Positions 1-9,187 of a stretch of 47,500 nt of DNA are shown here, piece by piece. The position numbers were made by a program, and so were the translations under genes. The stretch comes from Bacteroidales bacterium (GTDB lineage Bacteria > Bacteroidota > Bacteroidia > Bacteroidales > GWA2-32-17). The first letter of the stretch is position 1, and each line of letters opens with the position of its first letter. Location of the stretch: NCBI GenBank assembly GCA_013314715.1, contig JABUFC010000009.1, positions 1 to 47,500 on the forward strand, read 5' to 3'. The notes beneath the pieces were generated by a model. The model ran no database searches, was not told the DNA's origin, and saw nothing but the letters and a program-made list of their open reading frames with translations.

Positions 1-2
1 CG

Positions 3-1502
3 GTCGATAATTCATCTAATAAATCAAATAAGGGCGTATTCATTGTCAACGGGAAAGCACAAACCAAAGCCGGAGGAACAAACTATCTCCGAATTTCGCC
101 CGATAGCTCACGTATTTATACCGAAGATCCCAATGCCGGATTCGGAGTTAGAGACCTGAGTGGAGGTAATGCTACCAGCTATATGCAACTAACACCCGAA
201 AATTATTTTATCGGACACGAAGCCGGTGCACATAATAGTGGTGGTCTATACAACTCTTTTATAGGTTATAATGCCGGTTATGCTAATACAACGGGCTCAT
301 ATAATATATATCTAGGTAATAGAGCTGGATATGCTGGTTCTGTTTCCCAATATTGCACTTTTCTTGGATATAATGCTGGACAAAACAACAACAGTAATGA
401 TAATACATTTATTGGATATTTATCAGGAACAAATCATACCATTGGTGGTGGTAATGTTTTTCTTGGAAGTAAAGCTGGCTCGTACGATAGTGCAGGAGTT
501 AGAAATATTTTTATAGGAGAATATGCGGGCAATTATAATAAAAATGGGCAAGATAATGTTTTTATTGGGACACGTGCCGGAGAAATGAATAAAGATGGTT
601 ATAGCAATATTTTTATAGGTACCTACACTGGTATGAATAATCTAGGTTCATTAACAGGATATAACGGAAACTATAATATTTTTCTTGGTAATTGGGCAGG
701 AAAATCAAACAAAACAGGTTTCTGTAATATTTTTATGGGCGACAATGCAGGTTCTACTAATATAAGTGGATACCACAACATTTATATAGGTAGAGGAAGT
801 GATGGTGATTCTACCAGTATTGATAACACTTATATAGGTTCTTATACCGAAATGAAAGGTTCGGCTAATACAATAATAGGTTCTATGGCAGGTACGCAAA
901 GTATTGGTAATAATAATGTTTTAATCGGTTATCGAGCAGGTTGGGGAATTCATCAAAACAATAAATTATTTATTGAAAATTCGTTAGACACACTTAAACC
1001 ACTCATAAATGGGGATTTTGCAACTAATAAATTTGCGATAAATCGATTAGCAAATACTTATCCGTTCCAAATTGGTACTAATTCTACTGATGGTAACGGT
1101 GCTTATTTAACTGGTGGTGGTACATGGACAAATGCTTCTTCAAAAACACTTAAAGACCGATTTGAAGAATTAAACAAAAATGACTTACTTAGTAAAATTG
1201 AACAACTAGACATAAAAGCATGGTACTATAAAGGCACTCAAGAACGTCATATTGGGCCCGTTGCCGAAGATTTTTACCAAGCATTTGGAACGGGCGTATT
1301 AGATGAACCCCATTACTTAGGTAAATCGCTCGCTGCTTCGGATGTTGCAGGCGTTAGCCTAGCTGCTATTAAAGAACTTATTGCAAAAAATAAGCAACAA
1401 AATGAGCTTATCAATCAACTTTTAAAGCGAATTGAACAGTTAGAAAAAAAATTAAATGATACTCCTTCTTATACAAATCCTAACCAAAACAACATTAAAT
1501 AA
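3..1502 (+). CDS. Surface repeat protein with S74-like tail (5' end outside window)
   Basis: The reading frame is open from base 3, so the start lies upstream; the first ATG in the window (183) is internal. About 15 degenerate repeats of roughly 17 residues, pattern F-I/L-G-x-x-A-G-x-x-N-x-x-G-x-x-N, run from about residue 9 to 255 counted from that ATG. They resemble the head repeats of trimeric adhesins and of many Bacteroidota surface proteins, and probably form a beta-roll or stacked fibre. A region starting near SSKTLKDRF and containing HIGPVAEDF matches the Peptidase_S74 intramolecular chaperone domain of phage tail fibres. A short coiled coil rich in Q, E, L and K follows, then the end. 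No T9SS sorting domain is visible. The role is probably a trimeric fibrous surface protein; whether it self-cleaves cannot be told from the sequence. Confidence 0.8.
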   Translation, partial: VDNSSNKSNKGVFIVNGKAQTKAGGTNYLRISPDSSRIYTEDPNAGFGVRDLSGGNATSYMQLTPENYFIGHEAGAHNSGGLYNSFIGYNAGYANTTGSYNIYLGNRAGYAGSVSQYCTFLGYNAGQNNNSNDNTFIGYLSGTNHTIGGGNVFLGSKAGSYDSAGVRNIFIGEYAGNYNKNGQDNVFIGTRAGEMNKDGYSNIFIGTYTGMNNLGSLTGYNGNYNIFLGNWAGKSNKTGFCNIFMGDNAGSTNISGYHNIYIGRGSDGDSTSIDNTYIGSYTEMKGSANTIIGSMAGTQSIGNNNVLIGYRAGWGIHQNNKLFIENSLDTLKPLINGDFATNKFAINRLANTYPFQIGTNSTDGNGAYLTGGGTWTNASSKTLKDRFEELNKNDLLSKIEQLDIKAWYYKGTQERHIGPVAEDFYQAFGTGVLDEPHYLGKSLAASDVAGVSLAAIKELIAKNKQQNELINQLLKRIEQLEKKLNDTPSYTNPNQNNIK

Positions 1503-1523
1503 TAAAATCATTATAATCATCAA

Positions 1524-1560
1524 AAGAGGCTGACTTAATTTTGAGACAGCCTCTTTTTTT
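1524..1560. terminator. Bidirectional intrinsic terminator
   Basis: A 9-bp perfect stem (AAGAGGCTG at 1524-1532, CAGCCTCTT at 1547-1555) with a 14-nt loop is followed by a T run on the plus strand. Read on the minus strand the stem is also followed by TTTT. It lies between two convergent genes, and the stop codon of the minus-strand gene sits in its T run. Confidence 0.85.
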
Positions 1561-2473
1561 ATACCCATCTGCCTTGAAATGTTTCTAAATCATTCATTTT
1601 TTTTCTTATCATTTCAACTACATGATAATTTTTAATATTCCCCCAATGTGGAGCAATAACCATATCATTAGGCGATTCACTTGTGAAACGTTCAATATAA
1701 ATATCAGTACGCAAATGCTCTAAAAATAAAATGACCCAATCGATATACTTATCAATACACAAGGGTTGCACATCAACTTCTTTAGATTCATACAACTGTG
1801 CAAGCTTAGTATTTTTAATTACCTGTAACTGATGAAACTTAATCGCTTTTATCGGAAGTTTATTAATATTATGTGCATGAACTTTAATGTCGTCCATAGT
1901 TTCACCTGGTAATCCTAAAATAAGATGAATGGTTGTCCAAATGTTATATTGGTTAATTATCTTTGCCGCTTTTTCAACATCCTTGTATGAATGACAACGA
2001 TTTAATAATGACAATGTTTTATCGAATGTTGACTCTACTCCTAACTCAATAAAAACCTCGTATTGTTTATTTAACTCTGCTAAAAACTTCAACAATGCTT
2101 CGTCAATACAATCAGGTCTGGTAGAAATGGCTATACCAACAACATTAGGAATAGCCAAAGATTGAATATATTTTTGTTTTAAGACCTCAAGAGGCGCATA
2201 AGTATTAGTATAATTCTGAAAATAAGCTATGTATTTTTGGCTTGGATACTTTTTTGAAAAATATTGTATCCCTTTTTCGAGCTGATTTTTTATATCAATA
2301 GAATAATCGGTAAAATCGGGTGAAAATGTTTGATTGTCGCAATATATACATCCTCCTAATCCTTTTGTTCCATCTCTATTAGGGCATGTAAATCCAGCAT
2401 TTACAGAAATTTTTTGTACTCGAGTACCATATTTCTCTTTTAAATATGTTGCAAAATTCCTGTAAACATTCAT
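1559..2473 (-). CDS. TIGR01212 / YhcC-family radical SAM protein
   Basis: A 304-residue radical SAM enzyme. The N-terminus carries the family signature: Cys30 in CPNRDG, then Cys42 and Cys45 in GGCIYC, a wider cluster spacing than the classic CxxxCxxC. Downstream, ISTRPDCI and LGLPGET match SAM-barrel strands. Length and motifs fit the YhcC/TIGR01212 family, which is widespread, related to the Elp3 and oxygen-independent coproporphyrinogen oxidase-like enzymes, and of uncertain substrate. The ATG at 2473 is the only sensible start. It lies 79 bp downstream of the peptide transporter and could be co-transcribed with it. The family call is firm; the reaction is unknown. Confidence 0.88.
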   Translation of the reverse strand: MNVYRNFATYLKEKYGTRVQKISVNAGFTCPNRDGTKGLGGCIYCDNQTFSPDFTDYSIDIKNQLEKGIQYFSKKYPSQKYIAYFQNYTNTYAPLEVLKQKYIQSLAIPNVVGIAISTRPDCIDEALLKFLAELNKQYEVFIELGVESTFDKTLSLLNRCHSYKDVEKAAKIINQYNIWTTIHLILGLPGETMDDIKVHAHNINKLPIKAIKFHQLQVIKNTKLAQLYESKEVDVQPLCIDKYIDWVILFLEHLRTDIYIERFTSESPNDMVIAPHWGNIKNYHVVEMIRKKMNDLETFQGRWV

Positions 2474-2552
2474 TCTTAATTATGAAAAGAAATTATGTGT
2501 AAATGTGTTGTATAAAATTAATCAACAAAAATTATTTAATAAAACAGTAAAC

Positions 2553-4088
2553 TTATTTAGCCACTCTTTCAAGCCATTTAAGCATAAACAACATGGTTGT
2601 CATAGAAATTAAGCAAACACCAACAAAAACAGACCATGTTAACCAAATAGGAACATTTTCATATAAAATAGCACCGATAAACAATAACTGATTACCAATT
2701 GCCGTTGCCCCCAACCATCCACCTTGCATAATACCTTGTAAATGTGGAGGTGCTACTTTTGACACAAACGATATTCCTAATGGACTAATAAATAATTCGG
2801 CTATTGTAAGTATAAAATACGTAGCAACTAACAATAATGGCGTAACTTTATCAGCATCAGCTAATCCACCCATAGCATTTAATTCTGATTTTAAGGGTAA
2901 TCCCAAAGAGCCTAAAGTCATAACAAAATATGCTGATGCGGCTATTAACATTCCAATTGCAATTTTCTTAGGTGTAGATGGTTCTAAACCACGAGCCCTT
3001 AACCACCCAAATACCCCCATAAGTATTGGAGTTAAAAGCACAATAAAAAATGGGTTAATAGATTGGAATATTTCGGCTCCTTGAATATTCACAAACCCCA
3101 GATTAATAGCAATGCCACTCAAATCGGTATAATCTTTGGCAAAGTAAGTCAACGTCAAACCATTTTGATGGAACGAAAACCAGAAAAATATAACAACTCC
3201 AAATACCGCAAACAATGCATACAATCGTTGTTTTATTTCTTTTGCGTCCATTTGAACTTGTGAAGTATTATTAGAATCGGTTGATTTAGCTTTCGATTGA
3301 GGAGTTGGAAATTTCTTTTTATTTGTAAGGTAAATAACTAAAGAAATTATCATAGCACCAACAGATATAGCAAAAGCATAATGAAAGCCTTGTGTAAATA
3401 CATTCAAATAATCATTAACAAAAGCACTAATATCAGTAACAGCCTTTCCACTCACTTCGGTTGCTAAGGTATTTAACTTTATCATAGCTTCGTTGGTAAT
3501 AGTTCCATCTAAATATCGATGACATAGTTCTGGCAATCCTGAATTATATTTATATCCAAAATGCTGTAACCAACCATTTCGCATACCAATAGCCATAAGA
3601 GGAGCAAATAATGCACCTACATTAATAAACATATAAAATATCGAAAAACCAGAATCTCTGAGTTTACCATATTGCTCATTATCGTACATCTGACCGATTA
3701 ATGCTTGTAAATTTCCTTTAAAAAGTCCATTTCCAAAGGCAATAACAAACAATCCTATACACGAAATAATTAAAAATAAAGTTTTATTAGGAACAGGAGT
3801 AGGTGTTGGTATAGCAATCATTACATATCCCAACGACATTACAATTAAACCTGTTAAAATGGTGCCTTTATAATTTCGAGTTCTATCGGCAATTATACCT
3901 CCTACAAAGGCCAATATATAAATTGAAAAATAAAAAATAGAATAAATTAAACCGGCTTGTGTTCCACTTAGTCCAAATTTAGCTTGTAAAAACAAAACTA
4001 AAATAGCCATCATGGTATAAAAACCAAAACGCTCGCCCATATTAGCAAGAGCAGCAGCGATCAATCCTTTGGGATGTTGCTTAAACAT
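2553..4088 (-). CDS. Proton-dependent oligopeptide transporter (POT/PTR2 family)
   Basis: An MFS-fold inner-membrane transporter of 511 residues with at least 12 hydrophobic segments. The N-terminal sequence after the chosen start contains NMGERFGFYTMMAIL, the POT-family ExxERFxxY motif that takes part in proton coupling. The frame stays open upstream for another 86 codons, but that stretch would overlap the divergent nnr gene. ATG 4088 has AAAGGAAAT just upstream and starts directly at the conserved POT N-terminus, so it is chosen. The family imports di- and tripeptides with protons. The insert between the two six-helix halves (around residues 190-260) is long and polar. Peptide specificity is inferred from the family only. 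Confidence 0.9.
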   Translation of the reverse strand: MFKQHPKGLIAAALANMGERFGFYTMMAILVLFLQAKFGLSGTQAGLIYSIFYFSIYILAFVGGIIADRTRNYKGTILTGLIVMSLGYVMIAIPTPTPVPNKTLFLIISCIGLFVIAFGNGLFKGNLQALIGQMYDNEQYGKLRDSGFSIFYMFINVGALFAPLMAIGMRNGWLQHFGYKYNSGLPELCHRYLDGTITNEAMIKLNTLATEVSGKAVTDISAFVNDYLNVFTQGFHYAFAISVGAMIISLVIYLTNKKKFPTPQSKAKSTDSNNTSQVQMDAKEIKQRLYALFAVFGVVIFFWFSFHQNGLTLTYFAKDYTDLSGIAINLGFVNIQGAEIFQSINPFFIVLLTPILMGVFGWLRARGLEPSTPKKIAIGMLIAASAYFVMTLGSLGLPLKSELNAMGGLADADKVTPLLLVATYFILTIAELFISPLGISFVSKVAPPHLQGIMQGGWLGATAIGNQLLFIGAILYENVPIWLTWSVFVGVCLISMTTMLFMLKWLERVAK

Positions 4089-4115
4089 ATTTCCTTTTTT
4101 TATATCTTTACGGGG

Positions 4116-4123
4116 CAAAGATA
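4116..4123 (-). promoter_or_regulatory. Bacteroidota -7 element for the peptide transporter
   Basis: On the minus strand this reads TATCTTTG, a perfect match to TAnnTTTG. It lies 27 bp upstream of ATG 4088. I see no clear TTTG -33 element at the right distance, so the assignment rests on the -7 box and its position. Confidence 0.45.
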
Positions 4124-4173
4124 ATTTTAAAATTTGAAAAATTAAATCCTTTTTCAAAAAAGATAAATAAAAA

Positions 4174-5682
4174 ATGAAAATTTTTACAACAAAACAAATC
4201 AGTATAATTGACCAATACACCATTAAAAACGAACCCATACCATCGATAGATTTAATGGAAAGAGCTTCGGAACAACTCTGCAAATATGTTTTAAAACATT
4301 TTCCTAAAACACAATCTTTTGCTATTTGCTGTGGATTTGGGAACAATGGTGGAGATGGCTTAGCCTTAGCCAGAATACTTCACCAACAAAATTACCGCGT
4401 AAGGGTTTTACATTTTAACATTAAAGAAAAACAATCGCCTGATAATATAACAAATTATAACCGCTGTAAAGAATTAGGTATCCATATCGTAGAGTCAGTT
4501 CATGCAACTGATTATCAATTCGATAAAGATGAAATAATTATAGACGCTCTTTTTGGAAGTGGTTTAAAAAATCCATTAGAAGGCCCTATTGTATCTATAA
4601 TTCAAAAAATTAATGAATCTGGATGCAAGGTTATTGCCATTGATATACCAAGTGGATTAATGGGCGAGGATAATCGCACCCATAATTCATTTAATATTAT
4701 TAAAGCCCATCTTACGCTCACTTTAGAGTTTCCCAAACTATCCTTTTTTTTTCCTGAAAACGAACCCTATGTTGGCAAATGGGAAATTATACCTATATTT
4801 TTACATCCCGATGCTAAAGAAAAAGAACACTCCAATTACTTTTATATTACGCCCTCATTATTAAGGTCAATTTTTAAGGCACGCTCAAAATTCACAGAAA
4901 AACGTCAAGTTGGTCATGGGCTTTTGTATGCTGGAAGCAAAGGAAAAATGGGAGCTGCTGTTTTAGCGGCTAAAGCGGCTATACGATCGGGTGCCGGCCT
5001 CATCAGCGTATGGATACCTGAATCTGAACGCTTCATTATTCAATCTACCGTTCCTGAAATATTGCTCAAAACCTATAAGGAAAAAGATAATACTTACGAA
5101 TACGACTTTCATATATTTAACGCCATTGCATCAGGTTGTGCTATTGGTACCGATTCTCAAGCGTTTGATAAAATTCAAATACTTTTAAAAGAACAACAAA
5201 AGCCTCTCGTTTTAGATGCCGATGCTTTAAACCTAATATCAAAATACCCAGATATGCTAAATCAACTTTCACCCAACACTATTCTTACGCCCCATATACG
5301 CGAATTTGATCGATTATTTGGTGAACATTACAGTCATTTCGAACGATTTTTAACGGCTCAAAAAAAGGCACAAGAATACAAGCTCATCATTATATTAAAA
5401 GGAGCATATACACAAATTCATTTGCCTGACGGAACTACTTATTTTAATTCTACGGGGAATCAAGGTATGGCAACCGCTGGAAGTGGCGATGTACTAACAG
5501 GAATATTGCTTGGACTTTTAGCACAAGGCTACTCACCCCAAAATGCAGCCATTATTGCTACCTATATTCATGGATTAGCAGCTGATTATGCCCTTAAAAA
5601 ACAAAGTTACGAATCGCTCATTGCATCTGATATTATAAAATATTTAGGAAAAGCGTTTAACACTACTTTTTACTATTTTTAA
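4174..5682 (+). CDS. nnr: Bifunctional NAD(P)H-hydrate epimerase / ADP-dependent NAD(P)H-hydrate dehydratase
   Basis: A 502-residue two-domain repair enzyme. The N-terminal YjeF_N domain (about residues 1-215) has the NNGGDGLALARIL motif near residue 53, the epimerase active-site loop; it interconverts R- and S-NAD(P)HX. The C-terminal ribokinase-like domain (about 225-500) has the AGSGDVLTG motif near residue 438 with the catalytic Asp, and dehydrates S-NAD(P)HX using ADP. The domain order is that of bacterial Nnr. ATG 4174 is divergent from the peptide transporter, with an 85-bp intergenic gap. The end is 23 bp before pabB, but a good -7 box lies in that gap, so pabB may have its own promoter. 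No odd features. Confidence 0.93.
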   Translation: MKIFTTKQISIIDQYTIKNEPIPSIDLMERASEQLCKYVLKHFPKTQSFAICCGFGNNGGDGLALARILHQQNYRVRVLHFNIKEKQSPDNITNYNRCKELGIHIVESVHATDYQFDKDEIIIDALFGSGLKNPLEGPIVSIIQKINESGCKVIAIDIPSGLMGEDNRTHNSFNIIKAHLTLTLEFPKLSFFFPENEPYVGKWEIIPIFLHPDAKEKEHSNYFYITPSLLRSIFKARSKFTEKRQVGHGLLYAGSKGKMGAAVLAAKAAIRSGAGLISVWIPESERFIIQSTVPEILLKTYKEKDNTYEYDFHIFNAIASGCAIGTDSQAFDKIQILLKEQQKPLVLDADALNLISKYPDMLNQLSPNTILTPHIREFDRLFGEHYSHFERFLTAQKKAQEYKLIIILKGAYTQIHLPDGTTYFNSTGNQGMATAGSGDVLTGILLGLLAQGYSPQNAAIIATYIHGLAADYALKKQSYESLIASDIIKYLGKAFNTTFYYF

Positions 5683-5684
5683 AT

Positions 5685-5692
5685 TATCTTTG
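5685..5692 (+). promoter_or_regulatory. -7 element upstream of pabB
   Basis: TATCTTTG matches TAnnTTTG exactly and lies 13 bp before the pabB ATG. This would give a very short leader. No TTTG is present about 20 bp upstream, so it is a candidate only. Confidence 0.4.
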
Positions 5693-5705
5693 CCTGTAAT
5701 AATAA

Positions 5706-6983
5706 ATGCGAAGAAAACTTAACATAAAAGTTGACAATGTTGCTTTATATAAGCATCAACTTTATCAATACGCCTTAAACTATCCGCATTTTGCCATTTT
5801 AAATTCGCATCATTACCCCTCCAAATTTCCGTTCATTGCTGCTTTGGGAGCAATTTCCATTTTAACTCCACAAAAAGACTTCTTTGATTCGCTTTTTTAT
5901 TGGAAAAAAAACATACATGATTGGGTTTTTGGGCATTTATCATATGATTTAAAAAATGAGATAGAACCGCTACAATCAAATAATCCCGATTTCATTCATT
6001 TTCCTTTAATGAGCTTTTTCCAGCCACAAATCATAATTTTTATAAATAACTCACATGTTTGTTATCAATACCCTGAAAGACAAACAAAAAAAGAAATTCA
6101 AAAAATTCATTCTGACATTTTATCTACTCCCGTTGAAAAAATAGTCAACATTCCAAATTTTAAACAACGCATGAGCCGCGAAGAATATTTTCATCGATTT
6201 AACCAAATAAAACGACATATTCAACTTGGAAATATATACGAAATAAACTTTTGTCAAGAATTTTATTGCGAAAACTTTATTGCTAATCCGGCTTTGTGTT
6301 TTAATGAATTGGCTCAAACCACCCCGATGCCCTTTTCTGCATTTTATAGGCACCATCATTCATTTCTATTATGCGCCTCACCCGAGCGTTATTTAAAAAA
6401 AGAAGGACTAAAAATATGTTCCCAACCTATAAAAGGGACACAAAAACGCTCATCTGCTAACGATATTCAAAATAAACATATACTTGAAAATAATGCTAAA
6501 GAGCATGCCGAGAATGTGATGATTGTCGATTTAGTTCGCAACGATTTATCGCGAACAGCAAACAAAAATTCAGTTAAAGTTAAAGAATTGTGTAAAGTTT
6601 ATGCTTTTCCAACCGTTTTTCAAATGATTTCTACTATTGAATCGAAAGTATCTCCTCATATCCCCTTTACCGATATTATAAAAACAACCTTTCCGATGGG
6701 CAGCATGACAGGCGCACCTAAAATAAAAGCAATGGAGATCATTGAACAATACGAGAAAACCAAAAGAGGTTTATTTTCTGGATCTGTTGGATACATTACA
6801 CCCGATAACGATTTCGACTTTAATGTTGTAATTCGAAGTTTACAAATAAATCAAGCGAATAATTATGCCAATTTTATTACAGGAGGTGCTATTACTATTC
6901 AATCTGAAGCCGAAAATGAATATTCGGAATGTTTTGTAAAAGCTCAGGGCCTATTAAATGCATTAAAAACAAAAATAGAATAA
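5706..6983 (+). CDS. pabB: Aminodeoxychorismate synthase component I
   Basis: A 425-residue chorismate-binding enzyme that makes 4-amino-4-deoxychorismate for folate synthesis, using ammonia from a glutamine amidotransferase partner (PabA) not seen in this window. The C-terminal chorismate-binding domain is intact: SPERYL, PIKGT near residue 239, IVDLVRNDLSR, GSMTGAPK near 331, and FSGSVGYI. The Lys in PIKGT is the residue that distinguishes PabB from anthranilate synthase (TrpE), which has Ala there. The N-terminal part (1-160) is short and diverged. The stop codon is immediately followed by the tilS ATG with no spacer, so the two are translationally adjacent. Confidence 0.9.
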   Translation: MRRKLNIKVDNVALYKHQLYQYALNYPHFAILNSHHYPSKFPFIAALGAISILTPQKDFFDSLFYWKKNIHDWVFGHLSYDLKNEIEPLQSNNPDFIHFPLMSFFQPQIIIFINNSHVCYQYPERQTKKEIQKIHSDILSTPVEKIVNIPNFKQRMSREEYFHRFNQIKRHIQLGNIYEINFCQEFYCENFIANPALCFNELAQTTPMPFSAFYRHHHSFLLCASPERYLKKEGLKICSQPIKGTQKRSSANDIQNKHILENNAKEHAENVMIVDLVRNDLSRTANKNSVKVKELCKVYAFPTVFQMISTIESKVSPHIPFTDIIKTTFPMGSMTGAPKIKAMEIIEQYEKTKRGLFSGSVGYITPDNDFDFNVVIRSLQINQANNYANFITGGAITIQSEAENEYSECFVKAQGLLNALKTKIE

Positions 6984-8324
6984 ATGTCGTCGTCATTAGA
7001 AATATGGTTTAAAAAATATATCGAACAAAATCAACTTTTTACAACCAACGATAAACTTTTATTGGCATTTAGTGGAGGTATTGATTCGGTTGTCTTAGCT
7101 CATTTACTTTTGAAAAATAACTACTGTTTTGAACTTGCTCATTGCAATTTTCAACTTAGAGGCAATGAATCGAACCAAGATGAACAATTTGCCTACACTT
7201 TTGCTAATCAACATCAACTTATTATTCATAGTCAAACATTCGACACCAAAGAGTTTGCAATAGAAAATAAGATTACCATTCAAGAAGCAGCTCGTGTACT
7301 TCGCTACCAATACTTTTACAATTTGGCTAAACAACAAAAATGCACTTATATTTTAACTGCTCATCATTTAGACGATAATATTGAAACTGTTTTTTTGAAT
7401 ATAATCCGTGGTACTGGTCTAAAAGGATTATGTGGCATACCCATTCAAAACAATCAAATTGTACGACCCTTATTATTTGCTACTCGCGAACAAATAAAAC
7501 AATATGCACTTAATAACGATCTCGCATGGCGTGAAGATTCTTCTAATCAAACGGATAAATATACTCGTAATTATATACGCCATCATATATTACCTAAAAT
7601 TCAAGAAATTCAACCTGATATTCACAACATTTTTATTAAAAATCTACAACATTTTACAACCAGCTACCAATTATTAGAAGAACTAGTTAATGAAAAAATG
7701 CATGCCTTTGTTCAAAAAAAAGAACATACGCTTTTAATACTTATTGATGAACTCAAAAAAATATCACAAGCAAAATTATTGCTTTATCATTATTTACAAC
7801 CCTTTGGTTTTAATCTTTCACAAATACAACAAATTTTAGAACAAAATCATCAAAATGGTAAAACATTTACCACCAGTAATTACAAAGCTTATATTTATAA
7901 GCCTTACTTAACCATTATTAAAAACCATAATTCAAATATACTACAACCCTATTACATAATTGAAAAAAACACCAAAGAGCTTTTAGAACCTATGCATCTT
8001 ATTTTTAATCAATTTGCTATCAATAAAGACTTCGAAATTCCTCGTTATAAACACGTCGCTTTTATTGATTCAGCTCATTTATCTTTTCCGCTATATATTC
8101 GAAAATGGAAAAAAGGCGATTTTTTCTATCCACTTGGAATGAATCAACGAAAAAAAATCAGTGATTTTCTGATTGACCAAAAAATTCCCATTTATGAAAA
8201 AGAAAATATTTGGATATTAGAAAACAAAGGTGAAATTGTTTGGGTTATCGGCTATCGTATCGATGACCGTTATAAAGTTACCCCACAAACACAAAATATA
8301 TTGAATATTGAATGGATTAAATAA
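6984..8324 (+). CDS. tilS: tRNA(Ile)-lysidine synthase
   Basis: A 446-residue PP-loop ATPase that converts the wobble cytidine of the tRNA(Ile) CAU anticodon to lysidine, needed to read AUA codons. The PP-loop SGGIDS lies near residues 29-34. Downstream are HLDDNIETV and the RNYIRHHILP segment (substrate region), then a C-terminal TilS domain with the KGDFFYPLGM and KKISDFL signature near residues 385-400. The start is fixed by direct abutment to the pabB stop. It ends 12 bp before the convergent Omp28-like gene, with no obvious terminator between. Confidence 0.95.
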   Translation: MSSSLEIWFKKYIEQNQLFTTNDKLLLAFSGGIDSVVLAHLLLKNNYCFELAHCNFQLRGNESNQDEQFAYTFANQHQLIIHSQTFDTKEFAIENKITIQEAARVLRYQYFYNLAKQQKCTYILTAHHLDDNIETVFLNIIRGTGLKGLCGIPIQNNQIVRPLLFATREQIKQYALNNDLAWREDSSNQTDKYTRNYIRHHILPKIQEIQPDIHNIFIKNLQHFTTSYQLLEELVNEKMHAFVQKKEHTLLILIDELKKISQAKLLLYHYLQPFGFNLSQIQQILEQNHQNGKTFTTSNYKAYIYKPYLTIIKNHNSNILQPYYIIEKNTKELLEPMHLIFNQFAINKDFEIPRYKHVAFIDSAHLSFPLYIRKWKKGDFFYPLGMNQRKKISDFLIDQKIPIYEKENIWILENKGEIVWVIGYRIDDRYKVTPQTQNILNIEWIK

Positions 8325-8336
8325 TAATAATTTTTT

Positions 8337-9176
8337 TTATTGAATACTAGCTTGTTCGGATTGAATAACAGTATTATCATTAGCATTATAAATAAAAGCA
8401 ACAACATGTGCATTTTTCTTTATCCAAGCTGTATTCCACGACAGGTTAAACTGCCGTAATAAAGTATCGCCAACTTGCTTGCCGGAGAGTGAAAGCTCAT
8501 TACCCCAAGTTCCATTAAACGAAGCTCTGAATACGTGCATATGAACATAATCTGGAATTAAGTTTGGATTCACATCGTAGTCGGTTTGAGCAGATATAAT
8601 ACTATCTTCAGTAAGATATACACATAACTTCAGGGGAACATCTATGTTTTGTAGGAGTTTAATGGAAATAGAAGCATCTACTTTGCTGGAAGCATTTTGA
8701 TAATTGGCTTGAATAGCAATATGAACTTTGGGTGTTTGATTGATAAGGTTAGCCACAGCCTCCGACCACGCATCGTGCGAGAGTAAAACACTTCCGTTGT
8801 ATGCCGTACGATTTACCATACCAATAGGCCATTGCGTAACACCAAAAGTAGTAGCTAATTCTTCTGCTTCGTTTGTTCTAAAATCGGCAGGGTAACTCGG
8901 TGGCAAAGGAGTTGCAAAAAAACCACTGTGCAAGGCTATACCAATTATTTTATTACCATACAATACAATAAGTTGATGCAGTTTTTCGTGTGCACGAGGA
9001 CAATTGCCACAACGATGTCCGGTAAAATCTTCAATCAACACTTTTTGAACATAAGTAGTTGTGTCAGTTCCTGTATTATGAGTTTCTTTATAAGGCGCAT
9101 CAATCTTATCACATGCCATAAAAGAGGTTAAAACGGCAAGAATTAAAACCGGAAATATATATCTGACATTTTTCAT
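8337..9176 (-). CDS. Omp28-related lipoprotein with thioredoxin-like CxxC
   Basis: A 279-residue envelope protein. The N-terminus has a lipoprotein signal ending in SFMAC (Cys22), so it is probably lipidated. Residues 45-150 form a thioredoxin-like domain: VLIEDFTGHRCGNCP with Cys56 and Cys59, and a WPIG segment that corresponds to the cis-Pro loop. The C-terminal half is beta-rich. The family is named after Porphyromonas gingivalis Omp28; it occurs across Bacteroidota and its function is not well established. It is the last gene of a minus-strand group with DUF6029, TlpA-like and T9SS-exported thioredoxin-fold genes, which suggests a shared role in thiol chemistry or outer-membrane assembly (inference). 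Confidence 0.85.
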   Translation of the reverse strand: MKNVRYIFPVLILAVLTSFMACDKIDAPYKETHNTGTDTTTYVQKVLIEDFTGHRCGNCPRAHEKLHQLIVLYGNKIIGIALHSGFFATPLPPSYPADFRTNEAEELATTFGVTQWPIGMVNRTAYNGSVLLSHDAWSEAVANLINQTPKVHIAIQANYQNASSKVDASISIKLLQNIDVPLKLCVYLTEDSIISAQTDYDVNPNLIPDYVHMHVFRASFNGTWGNELSLSGKQVGDTLLRQFNLSWNTAWIKKNAHVVAFIYNANDNTVIQSEQASIQ

Positions 9177-9187
9177 TTAATAAGAAA

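Noticed and set aside
4089-4346. N-terminal extension of the peptide transporter
   Set aside because: It overlaps the divergent nnr gene; the POT family starts at ATG 4088, which has a ribosome site.
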